A stretch of 64,000 bases of DNA from Staphylospora marina (GCF_003856495.1 NZ_CP034118.1:1530001-1594000); one strand, 5' to 3'; shown: positions 8,347 to 16,653, counted from the first letter of the stretch. The notes: generated from the letters alone by a model not told the origin. Numbers and translations: made by a program.

Positions 8347-8793
8347 TTGGAGAATATTCGTGAGTTATTTCAAATATTGACTCGTCGTTTTGGTTTCCTA
8401 AATAAAAATTGTTGCAGTGTAAGAGACTATGAAATTTCATTAGTACAAAGTCATATTCTTTACGAAATTGATCGTCAACTAAATCCATCCATGCAACAAA
8501 TTGCAGACACATTAGGCATTGATATTACAACCTTTAGTAGGCAAGTTCAATCTTTAGTAAAAATGAATTTAGTAAAAAAAACTCCGCACGAACAAGATCG
8601 AAGAGTAACTATTCTTTCTCTTACGAAAGAAGGAAAGTACGTAGCTAATATAATTGATCAAAAAATGAATCAGTATTTGAATGAAGTGTTTGGGTATATG
8701 AGTGATTTTGAAAAAATGATAGTTTTGCACTCCATTAAGCTTCTAAATTCATGTATGAAAAAGTCAAAGGCATGTTGTCATCCAATGCGCTAA
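8347..8793 (+). CDS. MarR-family regulator with terminal cysteine pairs
   Basis: A 148-residue winged-helix protein with the MarR core: PSMQQIADTLGIDITTFSRQ is the recognition helix region, followed by the wing VKKTPHEQDRRVTILSLTKEG. Start is a TTG after GAGGTGTT. The unusual feature is vicinal cysteines at both ends, C22-C23 (NKNCCS) and C143-C144 (KACCHP), which suggests sensing of a thiophilic metalloid or an oxidant. It leads the operon with the ArsP-type permease and sits behind a palindromic operator, so it probably represses that operon until an arsenical binds. The ligand is inferred from context only. Confidence 0.85.
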   Translation: MENIRELFQILTRRFGFLNKNCCSVRDYEISLVQSHILYEIDRQLNPSMQQIADTLGIDITTFSRQVQSLVKMNLVKKTPHEQDRRVTILSLTKEGKYVANIIDQKMNQYLNEVFGYMSDFEKMIVLHSIKLLNSCMKKSKACCHPMR

Positions 8794-8837
8794 TATGCTC
8801 TTTATAATTGCAATTTACAAGTAAAAGAGGGACTTAC

Positions 8838-9704
8838 ATGTTATTAGAGGTATTTCAAAATTTTTTATCGCTTGCCATTGAACTTACCGTTCTGTTCCTT
8901 GCCATCTCATTTCTCATTAGTTTCCTTCAAGGACTGATTCCATACGAAAATATAAAGAAGTACTTATCTGGCGAAAACACAACAATCGGTGTTATAGCCG
9001 CTCTTGTATTTGCCTTCATCACCCCTTTTTGCTCTTGCTCAACTGTCCCTATAGTCGTAAATTTGTTAAACAATAAGGTCCGTTTTGGGATCGTCATGGT
9101 ATTTTTATTTTCCTCTCCTGTTTTGGACCCAACGATTATTACGCTTATGAGTGCTTTACTAGGAATAAAAGTAGCAGTTTCTTATACCATCATCACATCC
9201 ATTTTATCTGTGATCATCGGGCTTACTCTTGAGAAATTGGGGTATGAGAGTGCAGTCAAAAAGGTAATTGTGACAGGTTACAAAGAAATGCAAACAAAAT
9301 TTAGTTTTAAAAACGCACTAAAAGAAACACTTAATTTAATGAAATCAGTTTATCCGTACTTACTGATTGGTGCTGGTATCGGTTCTTTCATCCAAGGATA
9401 TGTCCCAACCGAATGGATTTCCTCCTTCTTTGGAGGAGAACAGTGGTGGCTTGTACCTATAGCAGCACTGATAGGTATCCCACTATATATACGACTTTCA
9501 ACGATGATTCCCATATCACAGATTCTAATTACCAAAGGAATGGCAATCGCGCCAGTAATGGCACTAATGATTAGTTCCGCCGGAGCAAGCTTACCAGAAA
9601 TCACACTGCTTTATTCTATTTTCCAAAGAAGACTTATTATTGCGTTTGTTGTATCCGTCATAGTCATGGCAACTCTTTCTGGATTCCTGTTCTACATTAT
9701 TTAA
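8838..9704 (+). CDS. ArsP-type permease (UPF0718/DUF318), probable organoarsenical exporter
   Basis: A 288-residue integral membrane protein with about eight hydrophobic segments. It carries the family hallmark TPFCSCSTVPIVVNLL followed by FLFSSPVLDPTIITL, and a second half with ISSAGASLPEITLLYSIF. Characterised ArsP members export trivalent organoarsenicals, and the cysteine pair in FCSCS is the proposed metalloid-binding site. The start ATG follows AAAAGAGGGAC. It lies between the cysteine-rich MarR gene and the CC-repeat peptide. In this island the logical cargo is the product of the ArsL-like enzyme; other family members may have other substrates. Confidence 0.8.
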   Translation: MLLEVFQNFLSLAIELTVLFLAISFLISFLQGLIPYENIKKYLSGENTTIGVIAALVFAFITPFCSCSTVPIVVNLLNNKVRFGIVMVFLFSSPVLDPTIITLMSALLGIKVAVSYTIITSILSVIIGLTLEKLGYESAVKKVIVTGYKEMQTKFSFKNALKETLNLMKSVYPYLLIGAGIGSFIQGYVPTEWISSFFGGEQWWLVPIAALIGIPLYIRLSTMIPISQILITKGMAIAPVMALMISSAGASLPEITLLYSIFQRRLIIAFVVSVIVMATLSGFLFYII

Positions 9705-9720
9705 GGAGGTGATATTAATT

Positions 9721-9870
9721 ATGTCACTAATAAAAAAATTGTTAGGAAAAAAGGAAAGCACCTGCTGCGAAGTAAAAATCGAGGAAGTGCAGCAACAAAA
9801 CAATCAATGTTGCAATGTAAAAATCGAGGAAGTGCAGCAACAAAACAATCAATGCTGCAGTTCTGAATAA
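9721..9870 (+). CDS. Small 49-residue peptide with tandem Cys-Cys repeats
   Basis: A short gene starting at an ATG preceded by AAGGAGGTGAT, a near-perfect ribosome-binding site. The product begins MSLIKKLLGKKEST and then repeats a 15-residue unit of the form CC-x-VKIEEVQQQNNQ twice, ending CCSSE. Vicinal cysteine pairs fall at residues 15-16, 30-31 and 45-46, exactly 15 apart. The basic N-terminus followed by an acidic/glutamine-rich repeat looks like a metalloid-buffering or metallochaperone peptide for the adjacent permease. It has no signal peptide or membrane span. I know no named family; the function is inferred from cysteines and position. Confidence 0.8.
   Translation: MSLIKKLLGKKESTCCEVKIEEVQQQNNQCCNVKIEEVQQQNNQCCSSE
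9763..9852 (+). repeat. Tandem 45-bp repeat inside the CC peptide gene
   Basis: Two adjacent 45-bp units (9763-9807 and 9808-9852) differ at only three bases, pointing to a recent in-frame duplication that added one CC module. Confidence 0.9.
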
Positions 9871-9883
9871 TACCTACATTGGG

Positions 9884-9917
9884 CCTTTCCTTGCTTTCAC
9901 AGCGAGGAAAGGTTTTT
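9884..9917 (+). terminator. Rho-independent terminator after the CC peptide gene
   Basis: Arms CCTTTCCTTGC and GCGAGGAAAGG (one G-U pair) are followed by TTTTT. It lies between the peptide gene and the N-acetyltransferase gene, so the latter may depend on read-through or on its own promoter. Confidence 0.8.
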
Positions 9918-9943
9918 AACTTTCAATAAGGCTGGTGAGATGA

Positions 9944-10447
9944 ATGAGTTCACTATGGTTAATCCGAGAAGCAACTGTACAAGATCTTTTACGTATTTTA
10001 GATATTTACAACCAAGGGATTGCGGATCGGATTGCCACATTGGAGGAGCATCCTAAAACCTGGGAAGAGATGTACAAATGGTTCCACCAACGATCTCCTC
10101 GATACACTGTTCTGGTGGCAGAGCTCAAAGGTGAAGTCCAAGGATGGGCTTCACTCAATCCGTACTCTCATCGGTGTGCTTATGCAAGTGTAGCGGAAAT
10201 TTCCGTGTATGTCGATCGTTCTTGGCGAGGAAAAGGAGTCGGTTCCCGGCTTTTACGGGCATTGGAGGAAGAGGCGAAGGAAAACGGCTTTCACAAGATG
10301 ATTCTGTTTACTTTTCCCTTTAATATTCTTGGACAAGGTTTGTATCGAAAATTAGGCTTTCGGGAAGTAGGGGTTTTTCGGAACCAAGGAAAACTGGATG
10401 ACCGATTCGTCGATGTGATGGCGATGGAAAAGTGTTTGTTAGAGTAG
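9944..10447 (+). CDS. arsN1: ArsN1-type GNAT N-acetyltransferase (arsinothricin resistance)
   Basis: A 167-residue single-domain GNAT related to phosphinothricin acetyltransferases. The acetyl-CoA loop RGKGVGSRLL follows the strand EISVYVD. The motifs YNQGIADRIATLE, FTFPFN and YRKLGFREVGVFRNQGKLDDRFVDV are those I associate with the ArsN1 group, which N-acetylates the amino group of arsinothricin and so detoxifies it. Within this island it would be the self-resistance gene of the producer. It has an ATG start after GGCTGGTGAG and a terminator downstream. A broader PAT-like activity on phosphinothricin cannot be excluded. Confidence 0.8.
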   Translation: MSSLWLIREATVQDLLRILDIYNQGIADRIATLEEHPKTWEEMYKWFHQRSPRYTVLVAELKGEVQGWASLNPYSHRCAYASVAEISVYVDRSWRGKGVGSRLLRALEEEAKENGFHKMILFTFPFNILGQGLYRKLGFREVGVFRNQGKLDDRFVDVMAMEKCLLE

Positions 10448-10454
10448 ATAGATT

Positions 10455-10481
10455 AAACCGCACCAGTTAAAGGTGCGGTTT
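10455..10481. terminator. Bidirectional hairpin between convergent island operons
   Basis: Perfect 10-bp arms AAACCGCACC and GGTGCGGTTT with a 7-base loop lie directly after the acetyltransferase stop. The T tract is short. Confidence 0.7.
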
Positions 10482-10645
10482 CCCTATTTAGATTTTCTGA
10501 CCTAATTGATGTTTCGCTCAAACTGTACACCTGAAAGTTTGAAGGGGCATTCAACAGATCCGTTCAGTCACCCAACTCGTTTGAACGCGGAATTGATCGC
10601 TGGTTGGAGAGGTACACACCACAATGAGAGGTTGTATGATCGGTT

Positions 10646-11071
10646 TTAGTACTTCTTTGTTTCTTCGGCAAACCGAAGAATCCGTTCTTCGATCTGATCC
10701 CTGACCCGTCGGAATATTTCCCACACTTTTTCTTCCGTTCCCTGGGCTTTTGCTGGATCCTCAAATTGCCAATGATCACGGTGAACGTGAGGAGGTGTCA
10801 TCGGACATTTATCTTTTGCATCCTCACAGAGTGTGATAACGTAGTCCGCTTTATTTAGCAATTCGGGGTCGATGGTATCAGATGTCTGATTGGAGATATC
10901 AATACCTTTTTCAGCCATTACTTTGACTGCTCTTGGATTTAGTCCATGTGCTTCAATTCCTGCACTGTACACTTCGAATCGATCACCTAAGTATTTCTTT
11001 CCAAATCCTTCAGCCATCTGACTGCGGCAAGAGTTACCAGTACATAAAAAATATATGATCCTTTTTGTCAT
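10646..11071 (-). CDS. arsC: Arsenate reductase, thioredoxin-coupled ArsC
   Basis: A 141-residue enzyme of the low-molecular-weight phosphatase fold that reduces arsenate to arsenite. The catalytic loop C10-TGNS-C15-R is intact, and the resolving pair C82 and C89 sits in [11 protein letters not shown], exactly as in the thioredoxin-coupled type. It follows the PiT transporter gene on the same strand, separated by a terminator, so it may be transcribed from its own promoter. In the island it would supply arsenite to the ArsL-like enzyme as well as serving resistance; note that no arsB or acr3 arsenite pump is present. Confidence 0.95.
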   Translation of the reverse strand: MTKRIIYFLCTGNSCRSQMAEGFGKKYLGDRFEVYSAGIEAHGLNPRAVKVMAEKGIDISNQTSDTIDPELLNKADYVITLCEDAKDKCPMTPPHVHRDHWQFEDPAKAQGTEEKVWEIFRRVRDQIEERILRFAEETKKY

Positions 11072-11151
11072 GGGTGAGAACCTCCTGATTGATTTAGAAC
11101 TGGTGGAATCAGCTTTTCGATGACTGCCCTATGACAAAAAATTCTGTAAAA

Positions 11152-11181
11152 TCCTTCGCATATCAAATAGAGTGCGAAGGA
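11152..11181 (-). terminator. Terminator after the PiT transporter gene
   Basis: Arms TCCTTCGCA and TGCGAAGGA lie just past the transporter stop codon and are followed by TTTT on the minus strand. Confidence 0.7.
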
Positions 11182-11201
11182 AAAAACTTATTTACAACAA
11201 T

Positions 11202-12329
11202 TTAGTTTATCAAGATTCTTAAAATGTAATATGCAATCGCACCCAAAAGCCCGGCACCTGGCAATGTTACCAACCACGAAAGAACCATATCGCGTACCAC
11301 GATCCAATTAATTGCCTGTCTGCCTTTCCGGACACCTGCTCCAATAATTGCAGAAGTGGAAACATGAGTAGTGGAAACGGGGAGGCCCATTTGACTGGAA
11401 GATAAAACCAATGCAGTCGTAGTCAGGACAGCTGACACACTACTGTAATTATCTAATTGAGTTACTTTGTTCGATAGAAGTCTAGTGACCGACAAACCTT
11501 TAACCAAGCTGCCAATTCCCATTGCTACAGTCACTAGCAAAAACATTGGGAGTAGTGAGTCTGTTTGTCGAACATCACTTGGAAGCATTGCCACCAAAAC
11601 TGTAATAGCAACGATCTTTGGTGTATCATTTACAGCCCGGACGAAACAAATGGCTCCACTGGAAATCCAAGTTAAACCTCTACTCGCATTCTCGGGAATT
11701 TTCAATAATGAAATTGCGTACATCAGCAGCCAAGCGATACTCAATCCGAGTGCCGGACTGAGAATAAGAGGTAATACCACCTTATGAATCAAACTACTCC
11801 AAACCACACTTGAAAAGCCGTATGTAACCGTGCCAACGACGACCACTGCCCCCACGATAGCGTGAGTCGTAGAAACAGGCAAGGAAAATCGCGTTGCAAA
11901 AGCAACCCACAGCGCTGCACCGGCTGCCATAGCCAAAGCCATCACGATAGTAATTTTATAATTAGCTCCTATGATCCCACCGGTGAACAGCTTCAATAAT
12001 TTGATTCCCAAATAAATCGATAGGAAACCGCCAACTGCTGTAACCAACGAACCATAAACGAGTGCAACAATCTCTTTGGCCGCCCCTGATGAAACCAGGG
12101 GAGCAACCCCTTTTGAAACATCGTTTCCACCGTTCTCAACTGCCAGCCAAGCCACAATGATGAATCCGATAACAGTCTCCAATGTTTGATACGGCAGTAA
12201 TCCTGTTGCAATGAAAACGAATGTAGTTAGAGTTGCAATGACGATTCCTGTCAGCGGACTCTTTGTAATGCTGCTCAAATACTTTTCTTCTAATGCAATT
12301 CTTCTTTTTTCTATCGTGGGACTGTTCAT
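11202..12329 (-). CDS. PiT-family inorganic phosphate (arsenate) transporter
   Basis: A 375-residue membrane protein with about ten spans and the two inverted PiT signatures: GGNDVSKG with LPVSTTHAIVGA in the first half, and VNDTPKI with LPVSTTHVSTSAIIGAG in the second. PiT proteins are proton- or metal-phosphate symporters that also admit arsenate. In this island I infer that it feeds arsenate to ArsC for biosynthesis, or preserves phosphate supply under arsenate load. A hairpin lies upstream, so it may be a separate transcript from the arsL operon. Confidence 0.9.
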   Translation of the reverse strand: MNSPTIEKRRIALEEKYLSSITKSPLTGIVIATLTTFVFIATGLLPYQTLETVIGFIIVAWLAVENGGNDVSKGVAPLVSSGAAKEIVALVYGSLVTAVGGFLSIYLGIKLLKLFTGGIIGANYKITIVMALAMAAGAALWVAFATRFSLPVSTTHAIVGAVVVVGTVTYGFSSVVWSSLIHKVVLPLILSPALGLSIAWLLMYAISLLKIPENASRGLTWISSGAICFVRAVNDTPKIVAITVLVAMLPSDVRQTDSLLPMFLLVTVAMGIGSLVKGLSVTRLLSNKVTQLDNYSSVSAVLTTTALVLSSSQMGLPVSTTHVSTSAIIGAGVRKGRQAINWIVVRDMVLSWLVTLPGAGLLGAIAYYILRILIN

Positions 12330-12365
12330 TTTTATTTTACCCCCAATACTTCTATATTTTAAATA

Positions 12366-12401
12366 GGAGCCGGTTAATATGCCCTCTATTCAACCGGCTC
12401 C
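12366..12401 (-). terminator. Hairpin between the CC thioredoxin-like gene and the PiT gene
   Basis: Perfect 10-bp arms GGAGCCGGTT and AACCGGCTCC. The tail on the minus strand is AT-rich (TATTTAAAAT) but not a clean T run, so it may be a terminator with partial read-through. Confidence 0.6.
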
Positions 12402-12419
12402 AATTATTAACAGCATCGT

Positions 12420-12818
12420 CTAAACCAAATTTTCCAGAATCACATCAATCTGAATCTGATCCACATTCGATCCGAAGCTAATTAACTCTCCATTCAACAT
12501 AATGGCTGGTGTGACAATGGAAAGTATGCTGTCATCCGGATCCTCGCCAATATGCTTAAAACCTCGCTCCTTGAGAATCTCTCCAAGTTTTTTTCGTGCC
12601 ATCCACCGATCCATTGGTAGCGAATAGTTATAAAGATGGATAGTTGCATCGGGCAATTGTTGTTTCAAGCGTTCTTTAAGAGAAATCAGCTCTTTTTCAT
12701 CGGATCCTTTGTCATTGGATTCGCAACATGACTCCCCAGGTTCAACATCTGTTTCACAACATTCCTCTGAAGATCGGCTGATATTTGGAAGGATTTCAAT
12801 CAACAACTGTTTTTCCAT
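12420..12818 (-). CDS. Small thioredoxin-fold-like protein with two Cys-Cys pairs
   Basis: A 132-residue protein starting MEKQLLIEILPN. After the first strand it has an acidic insert with two vicinal cysteine pairs, C20-C21 (EECCE) and C31-C32 (ESCCES). The C-terminal half has the pattern TPAIMLNGELISFG, which looks like the cis-proline edge of a thioredoxin fold. Start was set at the ATG after CGGAGGTTTC; an earlier ATG overlaps the cobW stop codon. The position next to a G3E GTPase suggests a metalloid-handling pair, comparable in idea but not in sequence to ArsD with ArsA. I know no named family for it. Confidence 0.75.
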   Translation of the reverse strand: MEKQLLIEILPNISRSSEECCETDVEPGESCCESNDKGSDEKELISLKERLKQQLPDATIHLYNYSLPMDRWMARKKLGEILKERGFKHIGEDPDDSILSIVTPAIMLNGELISFGSNVDQIQIDVILENLV

Positions 12819-12835
12819 CTTGTTGAAACCTCCGA

Positions 12836-13945
12836 TCATTCATGCTTGCCTGATAAACGATATACCGGTTTGGGAGGCAACGGGCTGAAACATTCATGAT
12901 ATGTTTCCTGCCAGTTCGTTTCCGCTTTTCCATTGGCAGCCATCAATGCATCCTTCACTGCAAGATCAAGTAATACAGGAGAAGATTCCATTCGAATGTT
13001 GATCACAACCCGATAATCACTGGACAGCTCAGGCTCTTTCACTGTGTAGACAGGTTCGTCTCCAGTATGAACCATACTGGCTTTTACATATCCACTGTCG
13101 TTTCCGATATAAATCTTCAAATGAGCGATGGCTATCTTTTCCCTCATAAAATGCTCATTTAATTGACCTAGAAAAATCTCTGCCCATGTCCTCGGATCAA
13201 AAACTTGTCCGTTCTTGCGCTTCAGATCACCAAAAACATTCAACCATGCAAGTTGGGCTTCGCCTTTCGCATATTCTTCGTAATCGATATCCAGGATTTT
13301 ATCTCCCGCCATCGTTGTGGTAAGCCACAAATCAAGAAGTTCATCAAAATGATCTCCAAGATGGGCGGAAATGGTATGAACCATGGCAAGAGGGTATCTT
13401 GACTTCAGATATTGACTCAAATTGTTGATCTCTTCCTGGGTGTATCGGTCAACTTTGTTCAACAAAATGATATCTGCTTCTGAAAGCTGTTTCTCAAAGA
13501 TATAACTGACTGAGGACGAAAACTTGATTCCGCCCTGATCTTCAATCTCATTCCGCAAACGAGCTGGATCAACAACAATACTGAGCGGAGAGACTTCAAA
13601 TTCATGCGAGTAAAACTTCTTTAACGGTTGGATAACAGTTGCGGCCAAATCTGTACAACTTCCTACTGCTTCGGCAATAATGATCTCCGGCTGTACCTCT
13701 TCCTTGAGAGTATGGAACTCCGTATACAAATCCTCAAATTTACAGCAAAAACATCCTCCTGTTACTTCTTTTGCATTCAGTCCATCAATTTTAGCCAGTT
13801 CCGTATCAATCAATTCTTTTCCCTGGTCATTTGTCACAATTGCAACCTTGTGCCCTCGAGTCATAAATTCTTTGGCGGCACGGATCATTGTCGTCGTTTT
13901 CCCAGCTCCCAAAAATCCCCCCAGCAACACCAAACGCGTCTTCAA
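12836..13945 (-). CDS. CobW/G3E-family GTPase metallochaperone
   Basis: A 369-residue P-loop GTPase. The Walker A motif GGFLGAGKTT covers residues 9-18, the metal-binding CxCC motif is GGCFCCK at 63-69, and the specificity motif NKVD follows SEADIILL. A CobW-type C-terminal domain of about 160 residues is present. G3E GTPases insert or deliver metals to target enzymes. Translation starts at TTG after AAAGGAGGG, and the gene follows arsL on the same strand. Here it might load or protect the ArsL-like enzyme, or handle arsenite with the CC thioredoxin-like protein it abuts; neither role is shown. Confidence 0.88.
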   Translation of the reverse strand: MKTRLVLLGGFLGAGKTTTMIRAAKEFMTRGHKVAIVTNDQGKELIDTELAKIDGLNAKEVTGGCFCCKFEDLYTEFHTLKEEVQPEIIIAEAVGSCTDLAATVIQPLKKFYSHEFEVSPLSIVVDPARLRNEIEDQGGIKFSSSVSYIFEKQLSEADIILLNKVDRYTQEEINNLSQYLKSRYPLAMVHTISAHLGDHFDELLDLWLTTTMAGDKILDIDYEEYAKGEAQLAWLNVFGDLKRKNGQVFDPRTWAEIFLGQLNEHFMREKIAIAHLKIYIGNDSGYVKASMVHTGDEPVYTVKEPELSSDYRVVINIRMESSPVLLDLAVKDALMAANGKAETNWQETYHECFSPLPPKPVYRLSGKHE

Positions 13946-14000
13946 CCAATTCCCTCCTTTATTAAGGTAAGTGACAACAAGCTACAAAGTTACAAATAAA

Positions 14001-15275
14001 CTAACACTTCAAGCAACAACGCTTAAAAACACCTTCCTCGGCAGGAGTCTGCATGGATGAATAAAGCTCGTCCATTTGAGGATCAGGATGTTTCCATTCA
14101 TAATGAAACTCATGTTCTATCAGTTCTAATTCTTGAATAGATTTTTTATTAAGAAGAGGAGATCCTTTGTAGAGGTACAGCCGCGTCTCGTACTGAATCG
14201 GGTCGATGATTTGATCCAAACCGTTTTCATCGACAAACGCTCTGAAAACAGAAAGGTCTTCCATCGTTGTCCAAGGGTTGAACATAATAAACGTCGGATT
14301 TAGGCGAATCCCAATCTCCCTTAAGAACGCAATGGCTTCCTTAATATCATCAACAGTAGTTTCTTTTGCGACTGCATCCAGTACTTCTTCTGAGGGGAAT
14401 TCAAGTGCAGAAGTAATAAAGCGAACATTCAATTTAGCCATTTCTCTTAATGTATCCTTGTTTTCAAGGATATGATCTACGCGGGTTGTAAAATCAAAGG
14501 TCAGGTGGGGAAACTCTTGGTTCAACTTACGGAGAATCTGAATTCCATGCCATTTCGCATTGAAAAAGTCCGCGTCTATGAATGTGAGATGAGTCATTCC
14601 CATTTCGACCAAGTTACGTACATCCTGAATGACGATTTCTTCCGGAACAAGAATCACCTTCCCGCCATAAGCAGCGAAAACCGAGCAATACAAGCACTTA
14701 TGGTGACATCCTCTTGCTATTTCCGTTGAACCTACAATTTGCTTTGATCCCGTCAATCGTTCCACTTGAGGCTGTGGATACTTATGTAACGGAGGTAACA
14801 GGTGGCGAAAAGGTACGTCCAGATGATCCCGTAACATGTAAGGATGGATGTTTTTTCCTTGAAGTGCCTGCTCCGCCGCAAGGATTCCGGAAAAATCAAC
14901 AACTTCTTCACCAGAAAGAGATCTTGCCAAGGCAACAAGCGGTCTTTCCCATTCACCACAAATACAAGTATTACTGTATTTTCCTGCAAGCCGTGTTGCT
15001 TGGATCGTTGCATGTTGCCCAAAAAACGTGATGTGCGCATCAGGGTTGATTTTTCGAACGAACTTGGCTACTTCGACGCCTGCATGTACTGGATCAAACA
15101 ATGGAACGGAGATTGCAACCAGATCTTTGTCCAAAAAACGATCTTCTCGTAGTCCTTCGACATACGTATCCAATACAGATACATCAAATCCGGCTTTTAT
15201 AAGAGGTGTCGCAGCTGATGCAACAGTGAACGGTTGAAAGCCTCCCTCAAAAGTGGAAACCAAAAGAATTTTCAT
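14001..15275 (-). CDS. arsL: ArsL-like radical SAM enzyme of organoarsenical biosynthesis
   Basis: A 424-residue radical SAM protein. Residues 1-120 form a Rossmann-like domain reminiscent of B12-binding radical SAM proteins. The iron-sulfur motif is ARGC190-HHKC194-LYC197, followed by a TIM-barrel domain. The protein ends in RCCLKC (419-424), the C-terminal motif I recall as diagnostic of ArsL, which transfers the 3-amino-3-carboxypropyl group of SAM to arsenite to make hydroxyarsinothricin. The start follows a clear GGGAGGAAAAC site. The operon order is AhpD-like, ATP-grasp, arsL, cobW, CC thioredoxin-like. No arsM follows, unlike the arsinothricin cluster I know of. Confidence 0.82.
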   Translation of the reverse strand: MKILLVSTFEGGFQPFTVASAATPLIKAGFDVSVLDTYVEGLREDRFLDKDLVAISVPLFDPVHAGVEVAKFVRKINPDAHITFFGQHATIQATRLAGKYSNTCICGEWERPLVALARSLSGEEVVDFSGILAAEQALQGKNIHPYMLRDHLDVPFRHLLPPLHKYPQPQVERLTGSKQIVGSTEIARGCHHKCLYCSVFAAYGGKVILVPEEIVIQDVRNLVEMGMTHLTFIDADFFNAKWHGIQILRKLNQEFPHLTFDFTTRVDHILENKDTLREMAKLNVRFITSALEFPSEEVLDAVAKETTVDDIKEAIAFLREIGIRLNPTFIMFNPWTTMEDLSVFRAFVDENGLDQIIDPIQYETRLYLYKGSPLLNKKSIQELELIEHEFHYEWKHPDPQMDELYSSMQTPAEEGVFKRCCLKC

Positions 15276-15397
15276 GTTTTCCTCCCTGAAGCTCAAAGAA
15301 TATAGGTGAGATATCAATTTTGTTCCTACAAGATAAACTTTCTGATATTTTTCAGAGCCCTTAATTCCTCGTTTATCTATAGACTAAATAATCTCTT

Positions 15398-16630
15398 CTA
15401 ATCATTCTTTGATTGAATCCTTAGATCAGTTTCATTCAAAATCACTTGCATCTTTCCCCTGAGTTCTTCATACTTCGAAGCATGAACGATAAAATAGCCT
15501 AAGCGGTTAAGATTGCTAGTCGTAGCCGAAACAGATTGACCAGATTTTACAAATATTGCTTGACGTTCCACTTTGCATGGGGGGAACTGATTGAAAAAAA
15601 CCATTCCAGATCTTTCCGCAGCTAAAAATCGAATCCCTGCATAATTGGCAACTTTCTCTTCGATCGGAAGGTTACTTTTGCTCACACCCAAAGCGATCCA
15701 AAGAGATACTTTTCTTAAATCAATCCCAGTCGTTGCTTTGACCAAATCCGGTATGTGATCACCGCCTGGTCTTGCATTCACTTCTATAATTCGCGGACCT
15801 TTTTTTGTCAATTTAACCTCCGTATGGGTAACTCCATATTCTACATTCAGCAAAGCCAGTGTTTCCTTAACTAGCTCCCTGATCTCCTCCTCCGTCTGAG
15901 GAGACAGGACAGCCGGTACAATATGTCCTACTTCCACCGCAGGATTAAATTCGGCCGTTAACTTTTCTGTAATTGCTACTATTTGCGTTTTTCCTGCAAT
16001 CGTATAAGCTTCGACGCTGTATTCCGCACCTTCCAGATATTCTTCAACGATAATATCAGAATCACTATCTTGTCCCACCAAGTTTTTCTCGCGCTTTCGA
16101 ATGGCAGCCACAGCCTCCCATGCTTCATCCAAGCTGTCACATCGGGCCACCAGACTACTTGCAGATTCATCTGATGGTTTTACAATGACTGGGAAATCAA
16201 ATTCATCGACTACATTTAGCAACTCTTTTTCATGTTTGATCAATTTGTAATGAACCGGCCATTTTGATTGGGCAAGGATTTGCCTTGTTAGTTTCTTGTT
16301 GCGGCAATTCAATGCCGCATTGTACGACACGGCTGTCGAGACCCCTAATTTCTCTGACAATTTCGCACACAAAGGTACGCGGTATTCATTCAATGTAAAT
16401 ACAGTTACCAGTTCAAAACGCTTTTGTAGCTCAAGAATTTTGGAAATAACAGCATCTTCATCGTTTAGATCTAGTTCCAAGGGATAGTCAGACAACAAAG
16501 CTTCTTTGAATCCAATATGTTTGTTGATCAAAACCGATTTATAACCCAATTCCTTTACCAGATTTATTTCTTCACATTCTTCATCTCGAGTTCCTAGAAT
16601 TACAACGGCTTTTTCCTTCTCACCAGCCAA
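15398..16630 (-). CDS. ATP-grasp enzyme, L-amino-acid-ligase-like
   Basis: A 410-residue ATP-grasp protein. The N-terminal Rossmann-type domain has VVILGTRDEECEEI, the ATP-grasp core has FPVIVKPSDESASSLVARC and VEEYLEGAEYSVEAY, and the metal-binding strand is RIIEVNARPGGDHIPDL. The ARPGGDHI signature is typical of the BacD-like L-amino-acid ligases and relatives that form peptide bonds through an acyl phosphate. Start is a TTG seven bases after GGAGG. Directly upstream of arsL in the operon, it is well placed to couple the arsenical amino acid to another amino acid. The substrates are an inference from context. Confidence 0.85.
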   Translation of the reverse strand: MAGEKEKAVVILGTRDEECEEINLVKELGYKSVLINKHIGFKEALLSDYPLELDLNDEDAVISKILELQKRFELVTVFTLNEYRVPLCAKLSEKLGVSTAVSYNAALNCRNKKLTRQILAQSKWPVHYKLIKHEKELLNVVDEFDFPVIVKPSDESASSLVARCDSLDEAWEAVAAIRKREKNLVGQDSDSDIIVEEYLEGAEYSVEAYTIAGKTQIVAITEKLTAEFNPAVEVGHIVPAVLSPQTEEEIRELVKETLALLNVEYGVTHTEVKLTKKGPRIIEVNARPGGDHIPDLVKATTGIDLRKVSLWIALGVSKSNLPIEEKVANYAGIRFLAAERSGMVFFNQFPPCKVERQAIFVKSGQSVSATTSNLNRLGYFIVHASKYEELRGKMQVILNETDLRIQSKND

Positions 16631-16653
16631 TCATAATCCTCCTTCCTGTCTTA

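Noticed and set aside
10500..10645. Possible transposase C-terminal remnant between arsN1 and arsC
   Set aside because: A short frame ending [14 protein letters not shown] vaguely resembles transposase tails, but there is no catalytic motif or inverted repeat.
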